Below, in pieces: positions 34,086 to 43,905 of a DNA stretch of 64,000 bases. The notes under the pieces are model-generated. The model was not told the DNA's origin and made no database searches. It saw only the letters and a list, made by a program, of their open reading frames with translations. The position numbers were made by a program, and so were the translations under genes. Source of the DNA: Thiomicrorhabdus sp. ZW0627 (GTDB lineage: Bacteria > Pseudomonadota > Gammaproteobacteria > Thiomicrospirales > Thiomicrospiraceae); NCBI RefSeq assembly GCF_029767005.1, contig NZ_JARUQR010000001.1, positions 1,266,259 to 1,330,258 on the forward strand. The letters are read 5' to 3'. Position 1 is the stretch's first letter, and each line of letters opens with the position of its first letter.

Positions 34086-34895
34086 TCAGTCCGCCACCGC
34101 CAGCAGCACATGACTGGCTTTGAACAAGGCGCAACAACGGCCGTCCAATTCAAGCTTCATGCTTTCCAAACTCTGGTTGGTCACGATTGCCGATACCTGC
34201 TGACCTTCAGGCAGCTCGATCGTCACATCGCTGTTCACCGCGCCCTTTTCAATCGCACTGATTCGACCGCAGAACTGATTACGCGCACTGGTCTTAAGGC
34301 CGCCATCCAATTCTTCGGTCAAAATCACCCAACTCGCCTTGACCAAGGCATAGGCGTCGGAACCGATCTCCAGGCCCAAACGCTCGACGCTTTCCGGTGT
34401 GATCTGCGCCACCACTTCGATGTCGCCGCCAATCGACAAGACCACTTCACTGTTAACCGCTCCTTTGGTAATCGAAGTCACACTGCCGTGGAACAGGTTG
34501 CGTGCGCTTGTTTTCATCGAAATCTTCCTCATAATCTCCAGTTGGCTCAAAACACCGGGGGAGAGCGACTCCAGCTCCCGCATCCAATGTTGCATCTGTT
34601 CGTTGAACAGCAAGTAGGCGCTCACCAATGCTTCACCCGCTTCGGTCAGCACCATGCCGCCCCCACCGGAACCGCCTTTCTGCGCTCGAACCAACTCCTC
34701 ACCCGCCGCCAGGTTCATCGCTTCGATTGCCTGCCAAGCCCCTTTATAACTCATACCGCACGCCTTGGCCGCTGCAGACAATGAACCCAACGAAGCGACT
34801 TTACTCAACAGCAACAAACGTCGTTGACCGGAGCGTGTCTGCTTGCTGCCCATCAAAAAGGACTGCACTAATTGTTCTGGCTGGGACGGGTTCAA
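34086..34895 (-). CDS. modE: Molybdate-responsive regulator ModE
   Basis: Transcription factor that represses modABC when molybdate is plentiful. An N-terminal LysR-like winged helix (about 20-85, LLLLSKVASLGSLSAAAKACGMSYK and QKGGSGGGG before the wing) is followed by two Mop domains (about 125-190 and 200-265), each with a KTSARN(L/Q)F motif that binds oxyanion. Full-length at 269 residues. The start used is TTG 34895, about 26 bases after the expected start of transcription from the promoter at 34928-34955; ATG 34853 is the main alternative but lacks a ribosome binding site. Confidence 0.94.
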   Translation of the reverse strand: MNPSQPEQLVQSFLMGSKQTRSGQRRLLLLSKVASLGSLSAAAKACGMSYKGAWQAIEAMNLAAGEELVRAQKGGSGGGGMVLTEAGEALVSAYLLFNEQMQHWMRELESLSPGVLSQLEIMRKISMKTSARNLFHGSVTSITKGAVNSEVVLSIGGDIEVVAQITPESVERLGLEIGSDAYALVKASWVILTEELDGGLKTSARNQFCGRISAIEKGAVNSDVTIELPEGQQVSAIVTNQSLESMKLELDGRCCALFKASHVLLAVAD

Positions 34896-34927
34896 AGCTT
34901 TATTACCTTAAATACATAACGGTCTGA

Positions 34928-34955
34928 ATTATAGCCTTGATACCAGACAAGTCAA
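34928..34955 (-). promoter_or_regulatory. Sigma-70 promoter of modE
   Basis: On the minus strand TTGACT (34955-34950) and TATAAT (34933-34928) are spaced by 16 bases. The predicted start of transcription near 34921 leaves a short leader before the TTG start codon. Confidence 0.65.
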
Positions 34956-34971
34956 GAAATTCCAGATACCC

Positions 34972-34983
34972 AACAGGCCTGCC
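34972..34983. repeat. AACAGGCCTGCC variant of the palindrome
   Basis: CAGGCCTG core at 34974-34981 in the divergent gap between modE and the HPP gene. Confidence 0.7.
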
Positions 34984-35037
34984 TAATTTACCTTTGAAAT
35001 TATCCCTACGCTTTGTATTTGTTTAAAGGTGCGGAAC

Positions 35038-36021
35038 GTGATACTTTTTCCTAAACACCATCAGACGACTCAGACCATGAAATTCATTCATACCGCCAAA
35101 CAGTTTCTGGGAATCAACCGTAGCCCGGTCAGTCATAGCGAAAAAATCATTTCCGCGTTAGGTGGATTTGTCGCCTTATTCGTCATCCTGACCATCACCC
35201 AAACGTTTCTCGACCTACCCGATAGTTGGGCAATCATCGCTTCAATGGGCGCCACGGCGGTCTTGCTATTTGCGGTTCCGCACGGCCCTCTTTCCCAACC
35301 CTGGTCTGTTCTGGGCGGACATTTTTTCTCCGCTCTAATCGGAGTCAGTTGCGCTTTATGGATTTCGGATCCGCTCATCGCCGCCAGCAGTGCGGTGGGG
35401 TTGAGCATTGCGGCCATGTACTATCTCAACTGCATGCACCCTCCGGGCGGCGCCACTGCACTCAGCGCCGTCATTGGCGGCGAATCCATCCATGCGTTGG
35501 GGTATGGCTTTGTATTTACGCCCGTCATGCTAGACGCCATCGCGATTCTTGGCGTGGCCCTGACTTTCAACGCCCTGTTCTACTGGCGTCGCTACCCTGC
35601 TTTCCTGCAACAGAGACAACAGCAGGTACCTTTACCGCAAGCCGAGCATGAGATCTTCTCCCATGAGGATTTCCTTCAAGCGCTGAAGCAGGTCGATTCC
35701 TTCGTGGACGTCAACGAACACGACCTGAGACGAATTTTCGACCTAGCCAACCTTAATGCCACTAAAGCAACACTGCAAACCGGTGACATCCGTCTGGGCG
35801 GTTTTTACAGCAATGGGCAACTCGGTAAAGATTGGAGTGTTCGACAGATTATCGACGAATCCACCAGCGAAGACCCGACCAAGGACTTTGTGATCTTCAA
35901 ACAGGTCGCCGGACAGGAAAACAAACGCAGCGACTGCATGACACGAAGCGAATTCGCAGGATGGGCAAAATACCAGGTAACCGAAGAAAACGGTCACTGG
36001 CAACGCATTCCATCTGAATAA
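35038..36021 (+). CDS. HPP-family membrane protein with C-terminal extension
   Basis: Predicted 327-residue inner-membrane protein of the HPP family, some plant and cyanobacterial members of which transport nitrite. Four or five helices lie between about residues 40 and 185, with the signature MHPPGGATALSAV near 135-147. The last 130 residues form a soluble domain (EHEIFSHEDFLQALKQVDSF to the end) that I do not recognise; many HPP proteins carry CBS domains there instead. I chose GTG 35038, with AAAGGTG ahead of it; ATG 35077 is an alternative without a ribosome binding site. Located next to the mod genes, which would fit a nitrogen-oxyanion role, but this is only suggestive. Confidence 0.8.
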   Translation: MILFPKHHQTTQTMKFIHTAKQFLGINRSPVSHSEKIISALGGFVALFVILTITQTFLDLPDSWAIIASMGATAVLLFAVPHGPLSQPWSVLGGHFFSALIGVSCALWISDPLIAASSAVGLSIAAMYYLNCMHPPGGATALSAVIGGESIHALGYGFVFTPVMLDAIAILGVALTFNALFYWRRYPAFLQQRQQQVPLPQAEHEIFSHEDFLQALKQVDSFVDVNEHDLRRIFDLANLNATKATLQTGDIRLGGFYSNGQLGKDWSVRQIIDESTSEDPTKDFVIFKQVAGQENKRSDCMTRSEFAGWAKYQVTEENGHWQRIPSE

Positions 36022-36097
36022 CCCGTCCAGCTTTTTATGAAGTCCGGAACTTTAAGAATATATTGTGAGGCTTTTTAAAAGGCAGTATGATTTGAGC

Positions 36098-36556
36098 ATG
36101 ACCAAACGAACCCTGACATTCATCCTGACAGGCCTGCTGATTGTTTTCGATCTCTCCGGCTGCGAACAGTCGCCACCTGAGAATGTCACCCAGTGGCCGC
36201 TGGTCGAAAAATGCGACCTGCATCATGAGGTCTGCACAGCGCAAATGGACGACGCTTCCGTCACTCTGAAAATCAGTCCGCACCCGATTCCGATCGCCAA
36301 ACCATTAGGCATTGAAGTCAGTTTAAACAATCTGGCAGCGCAAAAAGTGGAATTGGATATTTCCGGCGTGAATATGTACATGGGCTATAACCGTGTGACT
36401 CTGACATCCACCAAACCGGATTATTTCGTCGGCACCTCAATGCTGGCGTTCTGCACCACTCAGAAAATGCAATGGCAGATCACGCTGATCATCCACCTGC
36501 CGGAAGGTAAACAGATTCAGATTCCATTTCATCTGGAAACATCGAACCGTTCTTAA
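36098..36556 (+). CDS. Hypothetical lipoprotein
   Basis: Predicted 152-residue lipoprotein with leader MTKRTLTFILTGLLIVFDLSGC; Cys22 is the lipid-attachment site. The mature part has conserved-looking features: a Cys pair in KCDLHHEVC and another Cys in MLAFCTTQKMQW, and a Met-rich strand GVNMYMGYNRV. The beta-rich pattern suggests an immunoglobulin-like fold, and the Met/Cys spacing could fit metal binding, but I recognise no family. An upstream in-frame GTG at 36065 is possible. A CAGGCCTG copy (36129-36136) lies in the leader-coding part. Confidence 0.6.
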   Translation: MTKRTLTFILTGLLIVFDLSGCEQSPPENVTQWPLVEKCDLHHEVCTAQMDDASVTLKISPHPIPIAKPLGIEVSLNNLAAQKVELDISGVNMYMGYNRVTLTSTKPDYFVGTSMLAFCTTQKMQWQITLIIHLPEGKQIQIPFHLETSNRS

Positions 36557-36591
36557 GTGCGGAGACGTTTATCTACTCAAGTAATAGACAT

Positions 36592-36620
36592 AAAAAAACC
36601 ACCATCACGGTGGTTTTTTA
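36592..36620. terminator. Bidirectional terminator
   Basis: AACCACC / GGTGGTT stem flanked by A-run on the left and T-run on the right, between the convergent lipoprotein and coaD genes. It works in both directions. Confidence 0.9.
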
Positions 36621-36639
36621 TTATAAGACCAGGCGGCGG

Positions 36640-37137
<498 letters not shown>

Positions 37138-37304
37138 TCAAAAGGTTCGTTAAACGGATGACACCCATCAAACGAATACTTGCCGCCTATGATAACTGGA
37201 TTAAATTGGGATTGCGATTGCTTTGCAAAAGGTTATGATAAAACTTCAATCTTGAAAGCGTTTCAATAGTTTCAATCCCTTTTGAACGATTTAGGAGACA
37301 CATC

Positions 37305-37538
37305 ATGGAAGCACCTGTTCATAGCCTCAATTCGTTATTCGAACAACTCGGACTGCCCAGCTCGGATGCTGAAATCGACGCCTTCATCAACACCCACAAA
37401 ACCATGGCCGACACCACCCATCTTCCGGACGCTCCGTTTTGGACGCCGTCGCAGTCGGCTTTTTTGACTGAAGCGATCGATGACGACGCCGACTGGGCCG
37501 AGGTGGTCGACCAGCTGGATGCCATGCTACGGAATTAA
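37305..37538 (+). CDS. DUF2789 family protein
   Basis: A 77-residue cytoplasmic protein with the DUF2789 pattern: HSLNSLFEQLGLPSSDAEID, LPDAPFWTPSQSAFL and DDDADWAEVVDQLDAMLR. Function is unknown. The GGAGACAC ribosome binding site precedes ATG 37305. Its 3' end overlaps the convergent rsmD gene by 4 bases. Confidence 0.88.
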   Translation: MEAPVHSLNSLFEQLGLPSSDAEIDAFINTHKTMADTTHLPDAPFWTPSQSAFLTEAIDDDADWAEVVDQLDAMLRN

Positions 37539-38182
37539 TCTTCCTGTTCTTCCTTATACCAAAGGCCGAAACGTACCTGAGAGGTGGTTTTCTCACGATG
37601 ACACACCCACCCCTCGGGAAGCTGCGGCCAATCCAGCTGTTTTTCCTGTTCGATATACAGCCAACTGCTATCGTCGGCGTAGCCGTTCTTGAACAGTAAA
37701 TCCACAGCGGGCTGCATCAACCCTTGATGAAACGGCGGATCCAGAAAAATCACCTCAAATGCCTGCCCGGTTGTTTGGGACAACCACAGCAAACTGTCGG
37801 TCTGAACGACTTCGGCTTGATCGGCCTTCAATGTGGCCAGATTGGTTTTCAACTGTTTGGCGTTCGATGCCGCCAACTCCAGAAACGTCACCTGCTTGGC
37901 GCCACGTGACAAAGCTTCAAACCCCAATGCGCCGGACCCGGCAAAGACGTCAAGGCAACTCGCCCCCGGCACCTCAAACTGCAACCAGTTGAACAGGGTC
38001 TCTCGCACCCGGTCGGACGTGGGTCGCAGGCCTTCCGCCGTCAACACCGGCAGCTTCCGGCCACGCCAATCGCCGCCGATGATCCGCACTTCACCCATTT
38101 CGGAACGAACAGGCCTGCCGGCTTTTACCGCAGAACGGGATTGACTGTTATGAGAGGTTCTTTTTGAAGGTTTCTTAGCCAT
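37535..38182 (-). CDS. rsmD: 16S rRNA (guanine966-N2)-methyltransferase
   Basis: SAM-dependent enzyme that methylates G966 of 16S rRNA during 30S assembly. The 215-residue protein has the RIIGGDWRGRKL start of the RsmD domain, the SAM motif LDVFAGSGALGFEALSRGA and the catalytic motif IFLDPPF. About 30 basic, Ser-rich residues precede the conserved domain. A CAGGCCTG copy lies in this extension (38110-38117). The gene sits 24 bases after cvfB on the same strand. Confidence 0.94.
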   Translation of the reverse strand: MAKKPSKRTSHNSQSRSAVKAGRPVRSEMGEVRIIGGDWRGRKLPVLTAEGLRPTSDRVRETLFNWLQFEVPGASCLDVFAGSGALGFEALSRGAKQVTFLELAASNAKQLKTNLATLKADQAEVVQTDSLLWLSQTTGQAFEVIFLDPPFHQGLMQPAVDLLFKNGYADDSSWLYIEQEKQLDWPQLPEGWVCHREKTTSQVRFGLWYKEEQED

Positions 38183-38206
38183 CTTGCGTTATTCCAAGCC
38201 CCGACG

Positions 38207-39043
38207 TTACAGCAATTCGATATGGTCTTCTTCGATGGCGATTTTTCTGACCTTGTATAATTGCCCCAACGCCTTCTTGTACTTGGCCTTGCTGACACGG
38301 TACTGTTTAAAAATGGCTTCCGGCGAGCTTTTATCAACCAAATCCGAACGGCCGCCATTTTCTTCCAAATGCGCCAGAATTTGATCGGCCAGTTCTTCCC
38401 GACCTTCTCGGCCTTGCTTCTGCAAAGTCAAATTGATCTTAAGGTCCGGGCGGATTCCTTTGATGTAGCCTTTCAGCTTCTGCCCCATTCTCAGCGGCTG
38501 CAAAATGTCGGAATTGTGAATCAGCCCGAGATGGGTGCCGTCGATGACCGCGGTATACCCCATGTTGCTGCGACTCGCCACCAACAGACTCACTTCCTGA
38601 CCGCTTTTGAAGTCGGTATTAGTCTCTTTCAGGAACAGGCTCAGTTTGCTTGACGCCGCGATCCGTCCGCTCTGATCGACATACAGATAAACACAGTAAG
38701 AACGTCCTTCTTCCATCGGCACACGCTGTTCCGCATAAGGCACCATCAAATCCTTAGGCATTCCCCAGTTAAGAAAAGCGCCTGTACGGTTAACCTGTTT
38801 AACCCTCAAGAATGCCACTTCACCCACCGAAGCCATCGGCTTATCGGTTGTCGCCACCAGACGGTCCTGAGAATCCTGATAGATAAACACCTCAAGCTCG
38901 TCGCCGACCTTGGCGCCATTCGGTACGTAACGGTTCGGCAAAAGGACCTCGCCCAACTGTCCCGCGTCCAAATACAACCCGAACTCAACCTCTTTAACGA
39001 CCTTGAGTCGGTTTACCTGTCCAATATTCGCCTGTTTTGCCAT
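38207..39043 (-). CDS. cvfB: CvfB/YitL-family S1-like RNA-binding protein
   Basis: Predicted 278-residue cytoplasmic RNA-binding protein of the CvfB family, with three S1-like OB folds (roughly 5-60, 68-130 and 145-215) and a C-terminal winged helix (about 225-278, DLVDKSSPEAIFKQYRVSKAKY). Typical family segments are GLYLDAGQLGEVLLPNRYVP and GLIHNSDILQPLRMGQKLKGY. In Staphylococcus a homologue affects virulence gene expression; a role here is unknown. It probably forms a transcription unit with rsmD. Confidence 0.9.
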   Translation of the reverse strand: MAKQANIGQVNRLKVVKEVEFGLYLDAGQLGEVLLPNRYVPNGAKVGDELEVFIYQDSQDRLVATTDKPMASVGEVAFLRVKQVNRTGAFLNWGMPKDLMVPYAEQRVPMEEGRSYCVYLYVDQSGRIAASSKLSLFLKETNTDFKSGQEVSLLVASRSNMGYTAVIDGTHLGLIHNSDILQPLRMGQKLKGYIKGIRPDLKINLTLQKQGREGREELADQILAHLEENGGRSDLVDKSSPEAIFKQYRVSKAKYKKALGQLYKVRKIAIEEDHIELL

Positions 39044-39096
39044 TACCGTGTGCCTTATTGAAGTGAAACCTGTCCAAAAGCTCGAAAAACGTTCTG

Positions 39097-39108
39097 AACA
39101 GGCCTGTC
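39097..39108. repeat. AACAGGCCTGTC variant of the palindrome
   Basis: CAGGCCTG core at 39099-39106 in the 270-base divergent gap between cvfB and the LRR-kinase gene. I see no other feature in that gap. Confidence 0.7.
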
Positions 39109-39313
39109 TATTTTACAATTGCCGCGATCAGACATGCAAACCGCCGAAGAAGGCATATCATACTGGGTTTTGCGTCTGCAATAGCGGGAATCTAAGAACG
39201 CCATTTGAAACCATCGCCGCCATTCCGGCGCTTTATACGATCCACAAATTATGCCCACCATGAATAATGTATTATCATTGTGTGTAAATAACGCTTAACA
39301 AGAGAAACGAATT

Positions 39314-40642
39314 TTGCACACCTTGGCTCAACTCAAATCTGGCGAATTAGGACCAGTAACCCGCTTAAAACTATCCGAAAACCTGACCGAATTCCCTGAA
39401 GAAATTTTTTCATTAGCCGACAGTTTGCAAATACTCGATCTATCGAACAACCAGCTTACGACACTTCCCGAAGATTTAAACCGTCTGCATCAGTTGAAGT
39501 CACTATTTTTAAACAACAACCTCTTTGAATCGGTTCCTCAATCATTGGCCAGCTGCCCGAAACTGGACCTGATCAGTTTCAAATCCAATCGTGTAAAACA
39601 TTTTCCGGAAAATGCGGTACCCAACGACACTCGCTGGTTGATTTTGACAGACAACCAACTAACGCATCTACCTAACTCGATCGGCAACTTGCATCGACTG
39701 CAAAAACTGATGTTGGCCGGCAATCAGCTTCAAGCACTGCCGGAGTCACTGAGTCAGTGCCAAAGCCTACAGTTGATGCGAATTTCAGCCAACCAACTTT
39801 CAAACCTGCCGGACTGGTTACTGGAACTGCCTAAACTTGCATGGCTTGCCTTTGCCGGGAATCCGTTTTGCAGCAACGCTTCCGGAGAGAGTTGCACAAC
39901 GCCTAAAATCAATCTAAAAGACATTCAGCTTTCCGAACAATTGGGTGAAGGTGCCTCTGGCGTCATTCACCGGGCGGAATTGCTCAAAGACAATTTGAAT
40001 CCGGCACTATCCGCGTCACAGGTGGCCGTCAAATTATTCAAAGGAGACGTCACCAGTGACGGTTACCCAAATGAAGAGCTGCACGCCAGTTTGAGTATCA
40101 GCGAGCACCCAAATCTGGTAAAAGTCATGGCGCACATCGCTGAAGATGAACAGTCGGGATTGATCATGGAACTGATTCCCGACCACTTTTTCAATCTTGG
40201 CGGACCACCTAGCTTAGAAACGTGCACGCGCGACACCTTTGCGGAAGGTTTTCAGCTCACTTTGTCACAAATCCACCGAATAGCCATCAGTATGGCCGAC
40301 ACTTTGAACCACTTGCATCGCCATAAAATCACTCATGGCGATGTCTACGCCCACAATATACTGATCGACAAACAGGCCAATGTCTTATTCGGAGATTTTG
40401 GCGCAAGTTCGAGTTTCGCTCCGCTTCCAGCCGAACAACAAGCAAAATTAAAACAGATTGAGTGGCGCGCTTATGGCCATTTACTGGATGATTTGCTGAA
40501 CCTGTGCAGCAACCAAAGTGATGACCCGGAGTTGTTTACGCGCTTGAAGCAATTAAAAGAAACTTGCACACAAGAAGACGCTTTCGCTTCAAACGATTTT
40601 GCCGACCTCTTGCAAGCTTTACAGCTGCCGTCAACCCCCTAA
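39314..40642 (+). CDS. Leucine-rich-repeat protein kinase fusion
   Basis: Predicted 442-residue cytoplasmic protein. Residues 14-185 hold about seven leucine-rich repeats of the LxxLxLxxNxLxxLP type. Residues 204-440 form a Ser/Thr-kinase-like domain with glycine loop GEGASGV (211-217), Lys240 in VAVKLF, the catalytic loop HGDVYAHN (341-348; HGD in place of HRD, Asp343 and Asn348 kept) and DFG at 361-363. Key residues for catalysis are present. Start is TTG 39314 with AAGAG upstream; there is no early ATG. LRR-kinase fusions are best known from plants and some bacterial effectors, and are uncommon in this type of bacterium. No signal or membrane segment is seen. Confidence 0.85.
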   Translation: MHTLAQLKSGELGPVTRLKLSENLTEFPEEIFSLADSLQILDLSNNQLTTLPEDLNRLHQLKSLFLNNNLFESVPQSLASCPKLDLISFKSNRVKHFPENAVPNDTRWLILTDNQLTHLPNSIGNLHRLQKLMLAGNQLQALPESLSQCQSLQLMRISANQLSNLPDWLLELPKLAWLAFAGNPFCSNASGESCTTPKINLKDIQLSEQLGEGASGVIHRAELLKDNLNPALSASQVAVKLFKGDVTSDGYPNEELHASLSISEHPNLVKVMAHIAEDEQSGLIMELIPDHFFNLGGPPSLETCTRDTFAEGFQLTLSQIHRIAISMADTLNHLHRHKITHGDVYAHNILIDKQANVLFGDFGASSSFAPLPAEQQAKLKQIEWRAYGHLLDDLLNLCSNQSDDPELFTRLKQLKETCTQEDAFASNDFADLLQALQLPSTP

Positions 40643-40753
40643 AAAAACCGCAAATCGTTAAAAACAAACACTTTTGCAACAGAATCCGATGTTTCGATTC
40701 GCTTGGGGATTTATAATACCCGTTTGCCCAGAATTGAAATAACGGACGCCTTT

Positions 40754-41671
40754 GTGACCAGCAGCAGTGAAAAACGACTCAATAAATTCATCAGCGAATC
40801 CGGCTTTTGTTCACGCCGTGAAGCCGATAAGTTGATTGAGCAAAACCGTGTCCGGATCAACGGAAAACTGCCGGAACTGGGCACAAAAGTCCAACCGGGT
40901 GACGTCGTTCAGGTGGACGGAAAAGAGGTCAAAGCCAGCGCGCAAAACAAATCCGACCGCATCTACATCGCCTACAACAAGCCAATCGGAATTACCTGCA
41001 CAACCGAACGCCAGGTTAAAGGCAACATCATTGATGCCATCGGTCACCCGGAGCGAATCTTTCCGATCGGCCGTCTCGACAAGCCGTCGGAAGGACTGAT
41101 TTTCCTGACCAGCGACGGCGACATCGTCAACAAGATTCTGCGAGCCGAAAACGCCCATGACAAGGAGTACGTCGTCACCGTCGACAAACCGTTGAGCGAT
41201 CGTTTCATAGAGCGCATGTCGAGAGGCGTGCCGATTCTCGGCACCGTTACCAAGCCATGTAAAGTCAGTATCGTCAGCCGATTTGTCTTCAAAATCATCC
41301 TCACCCAAGGACTGAACCGACAAATCCGCCGGATGTGCGAATATCTGGGTTACGAAGTCACCAAACTCAAGCGCACACGAATTATGTCGGTAGAGCTAGG
41401 CAACCTCAAGCCCGGGCAATGGCGCAACCTGACAGCTGATGAAATGGACGAGATCAACCGTGCTGTGGCCGGTTCCAGCAAGACCGCTGCACCCGACGAA
41501 ACCCAAAAAACGGTTAAGAAAACGAATGCAAAAACGACATTCGGCAGAAACGACGATACAGAAAGAAAACGTCGCTCTCCGAAAACTGACGTGCGAAAAA
41601 CCGCTTCAAAAAGAAGTGGACGGACATTACGTACGCCGCGCAAACCTAACAAAACGAACAAAACCAGATAA
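40754..41671 (+). CDS. rluF: 23S rRNA pseudouridine 2604 synthase
   Basis: RNA-modifying enzyme of the RsuA/RluF family. From GTG 40754 the product has 305 residues: an S4 RNA-binding domain (KRLNKFISESGFCSRREADK), the catalytic motif GRLDKPSEGLIFLTSDGD, and RQIRRMCEYLGYEV, followed by a basic disordered tail of about 60 residues. A TATAAT at 40712-40717 puts the likely transcription start after the earlier in-frame TTG (40703), which supports the GTG start. RluF rather than RluB/RsuA is favoured by the CxRREAD and TRIMSVELGNLKPG blocks. Confidence 0.88.
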   Translation: MTSSSEKRLNKFISESGFCSRREADKLIEQNRVRINGKLPELGTKVQPGDVVQVDGKEVKASAQNKSDRIYIAYNKPIGITCTTERQVKGNIIDAIGHPERIFPIGRLDKPSEGLIFLTSDGDIVNKILRAENAHDKEYVVTVDKPLSDRFIERMSRGVPILGTVTKPCKVSIVSRFVFKIILTQGLNRQIRRMCEYLGYEVTKLKRTRIMSVELGNLKPGQWRNLTADEMDEINRAVAGSSKTAAPDETQKTVKKTNAKTTFGRNDDTERKRRSPKTDVRKTASKRSGRTLRTPRKPNKTNKTR

Positions 41672-41726
41672 AACAGGCTCTGTCCGCAATCATTAGCCGG
41701 CGGACAGACTCAGACAAGGAACGAAA

Positions 41727-42788
41727 ATGCTCGACAATCAAACCGCCAACACCACCATCAAACTGACGGAATACAGCCACGGTGCCGGGTGCGGATGCAA
41801 AATTTCCCCGAAGGTGCTCGACAGTATCCTGAAGACCCAAATGGACATCGCCCCCCACCCGCAATTACTGGTCGGAAACAGCACAAAAGACGATGCCGCT
41901 GCCTACGACTTGGGCAACGGGACTTCAGTATTGAGCACAACCGACTTCTTCATGCCGATTGTCGACGACCCGTACACTTTCGGGCGCATTGCCGCCACCA
42001 ACGCCATCAGCGACATCTATGCGATGGGCGGCAGACCGTTAATGGCGATTGCGATTTTCGGTTGGCCTATCGACAAACTACCTCCTGAAATCGGCCAACA
42101 AGTCATCGAAGGTGGCCGCGCCACCTGTGAAGAGGCCGGTATTCCACTGGCAGGCGGTCACTCGATTGACGCCCCCGAACCGATTTTCGGTCTGGCGGTC
42201 ACCGGTGTGGTCGACAACCAACACCTGAAACGCAACGCCTCCGCCGAAACCGGATGCGAACTGTTCCTCAGCAAGCCAATCGGCATCGGTATTTTGACTA
42301 CGGCTCAAAAACAGAAAAAGATTCAGTCTCAACATCTGGATATGGCGATTGAGGCCATGACCACTCTGAACAAGGCCGGCAGTGAATTCGCCAAAATTCC
42401 GGGCGTCACCGCCTTGACCGACGTCACCGGTTTCGGTGTTCTCGGGCACTTGATCGAAATCTGCGAAGGCAGCGACATCGCCGCACGCATCGAATTCGAT
42501 AAGGTTCCAATCCTGCCGAACGTGCTCGACTATTTGGCGCAAGGCTGTACGCCTGGCGGAACCGGCCGCAATTTTGAAAGTTACGGCCACAAGGTTGCGC
42601 CGACCATTACCGAAACCCAGAAAATGATCTTGTGCGACCCACAGACTTCCGGGGGGTTATTGGCCGCAGTCCGTCCGGAGGCCGTGGAACGTTTCAAAGA
42701 AGTCGCGGCCCAATTCGGACTGGAACTTGAACCGATCGGTAAAACCGTAGAAACCACATCCCAGAGTCACTGTGTCGAGGTGGTGTAA
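41727..42788 (+). CDS. selD: Selenide, water dikinase (selenophosphate synthetase)
   Basis: Makes selenophosphate from selenide and ATP, the selenium donor for tRNA 2-selenouridine and selenocysteine. The 353-residue protein is close to E. coli SelD throughout. The active-site motif GAGCGCKIS has Cys22 and Lys25, matching E. coli Cys17 and Lys20, so this is a Cys enzyme and not a selenoprotein. [15 protein letters not shown] and [11 protein letters not shown] are conserved. The stop codon overlaps the mnmH start (TAATG), indicating coupled translation. Confidence 0.97.
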   Translation: MLDNQTANTTIKLTEYSHGAGCGCKISPKVLDSILKTQMDIAPHPQLLVGNSTKDDAAAYDLGNGTSVLSTTDFFMPIVDDPYTFGRIAATNAISDIYAMGGRPLMAIAIFGWPIDKLPPEIGQQVIEGGRATCEEAGIPLAGGHSIDAPEPIFGLAVTGVVDNQHLKRNASAETGCELFLSKPIGIGILTTAQKQKKIQSQHLDMAIEAMTTLNKAGSEFAKIPGVTALTDVTGFGVLGHLIEICEGSDIAARIEFDKVPILPNVLDYLAQGCTPGGTGRNFESYGHKVAPTITETQKMILCDPQTSGGLLAAVRPEAVERFKEVAAQFGLELEPIGKTVETTSQSHCVEVV

Positions 42789-43900
42789 TGGCTGTTAAAC
42801 TGACCGAATTTTCCGAAAGTCTGCCGCAAACCGACGACTTCCGCTCGATCGTGTTGAAGCAGACACCGCTTATCGATGTGCGGGCACCGGTGGAATTCAA
42901 CCAGGGCGCATTTGCATCGGCGACCAACCTTCCGTTGATGAACGACGAAGAGCGTCAAAAGGTTGGACTGTGTTACAAGCAGCACGGCAATGCCGCGGCC
43001 GTGAAACTGGGACATCAACTGGTCAGTGAATCAGTCAGGGAACCACGAATAGAGGCCTGGTCGGAATTCATGGATCAGCATCCCGACTCGTTGCTCTACT
43101 GTTTCCGCGGAGGAATGCGTTCCAAAATTTCTCAACAATGGCTGGCCGACAGCGGTCGTGACATCGTTCGTTTAAAAGGCGGTTACAAAGCGTTTCGCCG
43201 TTACCTGATCGATTACATGGATGAATTTCCTGCCTTAATGCAACAAAGAAACATTCAGCCCTTGGTACTGGCCGGACGCACCGGTTCAGGCAAAACTTTG
43301 GTGATTCAACGCCTTGAGCAAGCTGTCGATCTGGAAGGACTGGCACACCACCGAGGCTCTGCTTTCGGTCGCCACGCCACACCTCAGCCGACTCAGATCA
43401 ATTTCGAGAATCAGCTGGCGATGGCTCTGATCCGCTTTATGGAAAACGCCGAACACCAACTTGTCATCGAAGACGAAGCGCGTAATATCGGCTCGGTCTC
43501 TATGCCTAAACCACTCTTCGATGCGTTGAAATCAGGAAACCGGATCATCGTCGACACGCCGCTTGAAGAACGTGTCCAAATCACCCATCAGGAATATGTG
43601 GTCGAAGCGCAACAGGAATATCCTCTGCTCGAAGACTGGGTGGAATTCATGCAGGCCGCGTTTGATCGAATCCGAAAACGCCTTGGCGGCGAACGCCACC
43701 AACGGGTACTGGAACAGTTCCAATACGCCATGGAACGCCAAATGGCATCAGGGGAAACAGAAAATCACCAACTTTGGATTAAAACCCTGTTGAGCGAGTA
43801 TTACGACCCGATGTACGACTACCAAATTCAAAAGAATTCACAACCAATCTGTTTTACGGGCACCATGGACGAAGTAGTAGAATTCCTTCAAACCAACTGA
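42788..43900 (+). CDS. mnmH: tRNA 2-selenouridine synthase
   Basis: Replaces sulfur by selenium at wobble 2-thiouridine in tRNAs for Lys, Glu and Gln, via a geranylated intermediate. The N-terminal rhodanese domain has the catalytic Cys105 in LLYCFRGGMRS, and the C-terminal P-loop domain has GRTGSGKT at 163-170. The 370-residue length is typical. It is fused in operon with selD. No selA, selB or selC was seen here, so in this window selenium use is documented only for tRNA. Confidence 0.96.
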   Translation: MAVKLTEFSESLPQTDDFRSIVLKQTPLIDVRAPVEFNQGAFASATNLPLMNDEERQKVGLCYKQHGNAAAVKLGHQLVSESVREPRIEAWSEFMDQHPDSLLYCFRGGMRSKISQQWLADSGRDIVRLKGGYKAFRRYLIDYMDEFPALMQQRNIQPLVLAGRTGSGKTLVIQRLEQAVDLEGLAHHRGSAFGRHATPQPTQINFENQLAMALIRFMENAEHQLVIEDEARNIGSVSMPKPLFDALKSGNRIIVDTPLEERVQITHQEYVVEAQQEYPLLEDWVEFMQAAFDRIRKRLGGERHQRVLEQFQYAMERQMASGETENHQLWIKTLLSEYYDPMYDYQIQKNSQPICFTGTMDEVVEFLQTN

Positions 43901-43905
43901 TTTCC

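Noticed and set aside
41781-41805. Selenocysteine codon in the SelD active site
   Set aside because: The active-site codons are both TGC; the enzyme is the Cys form.
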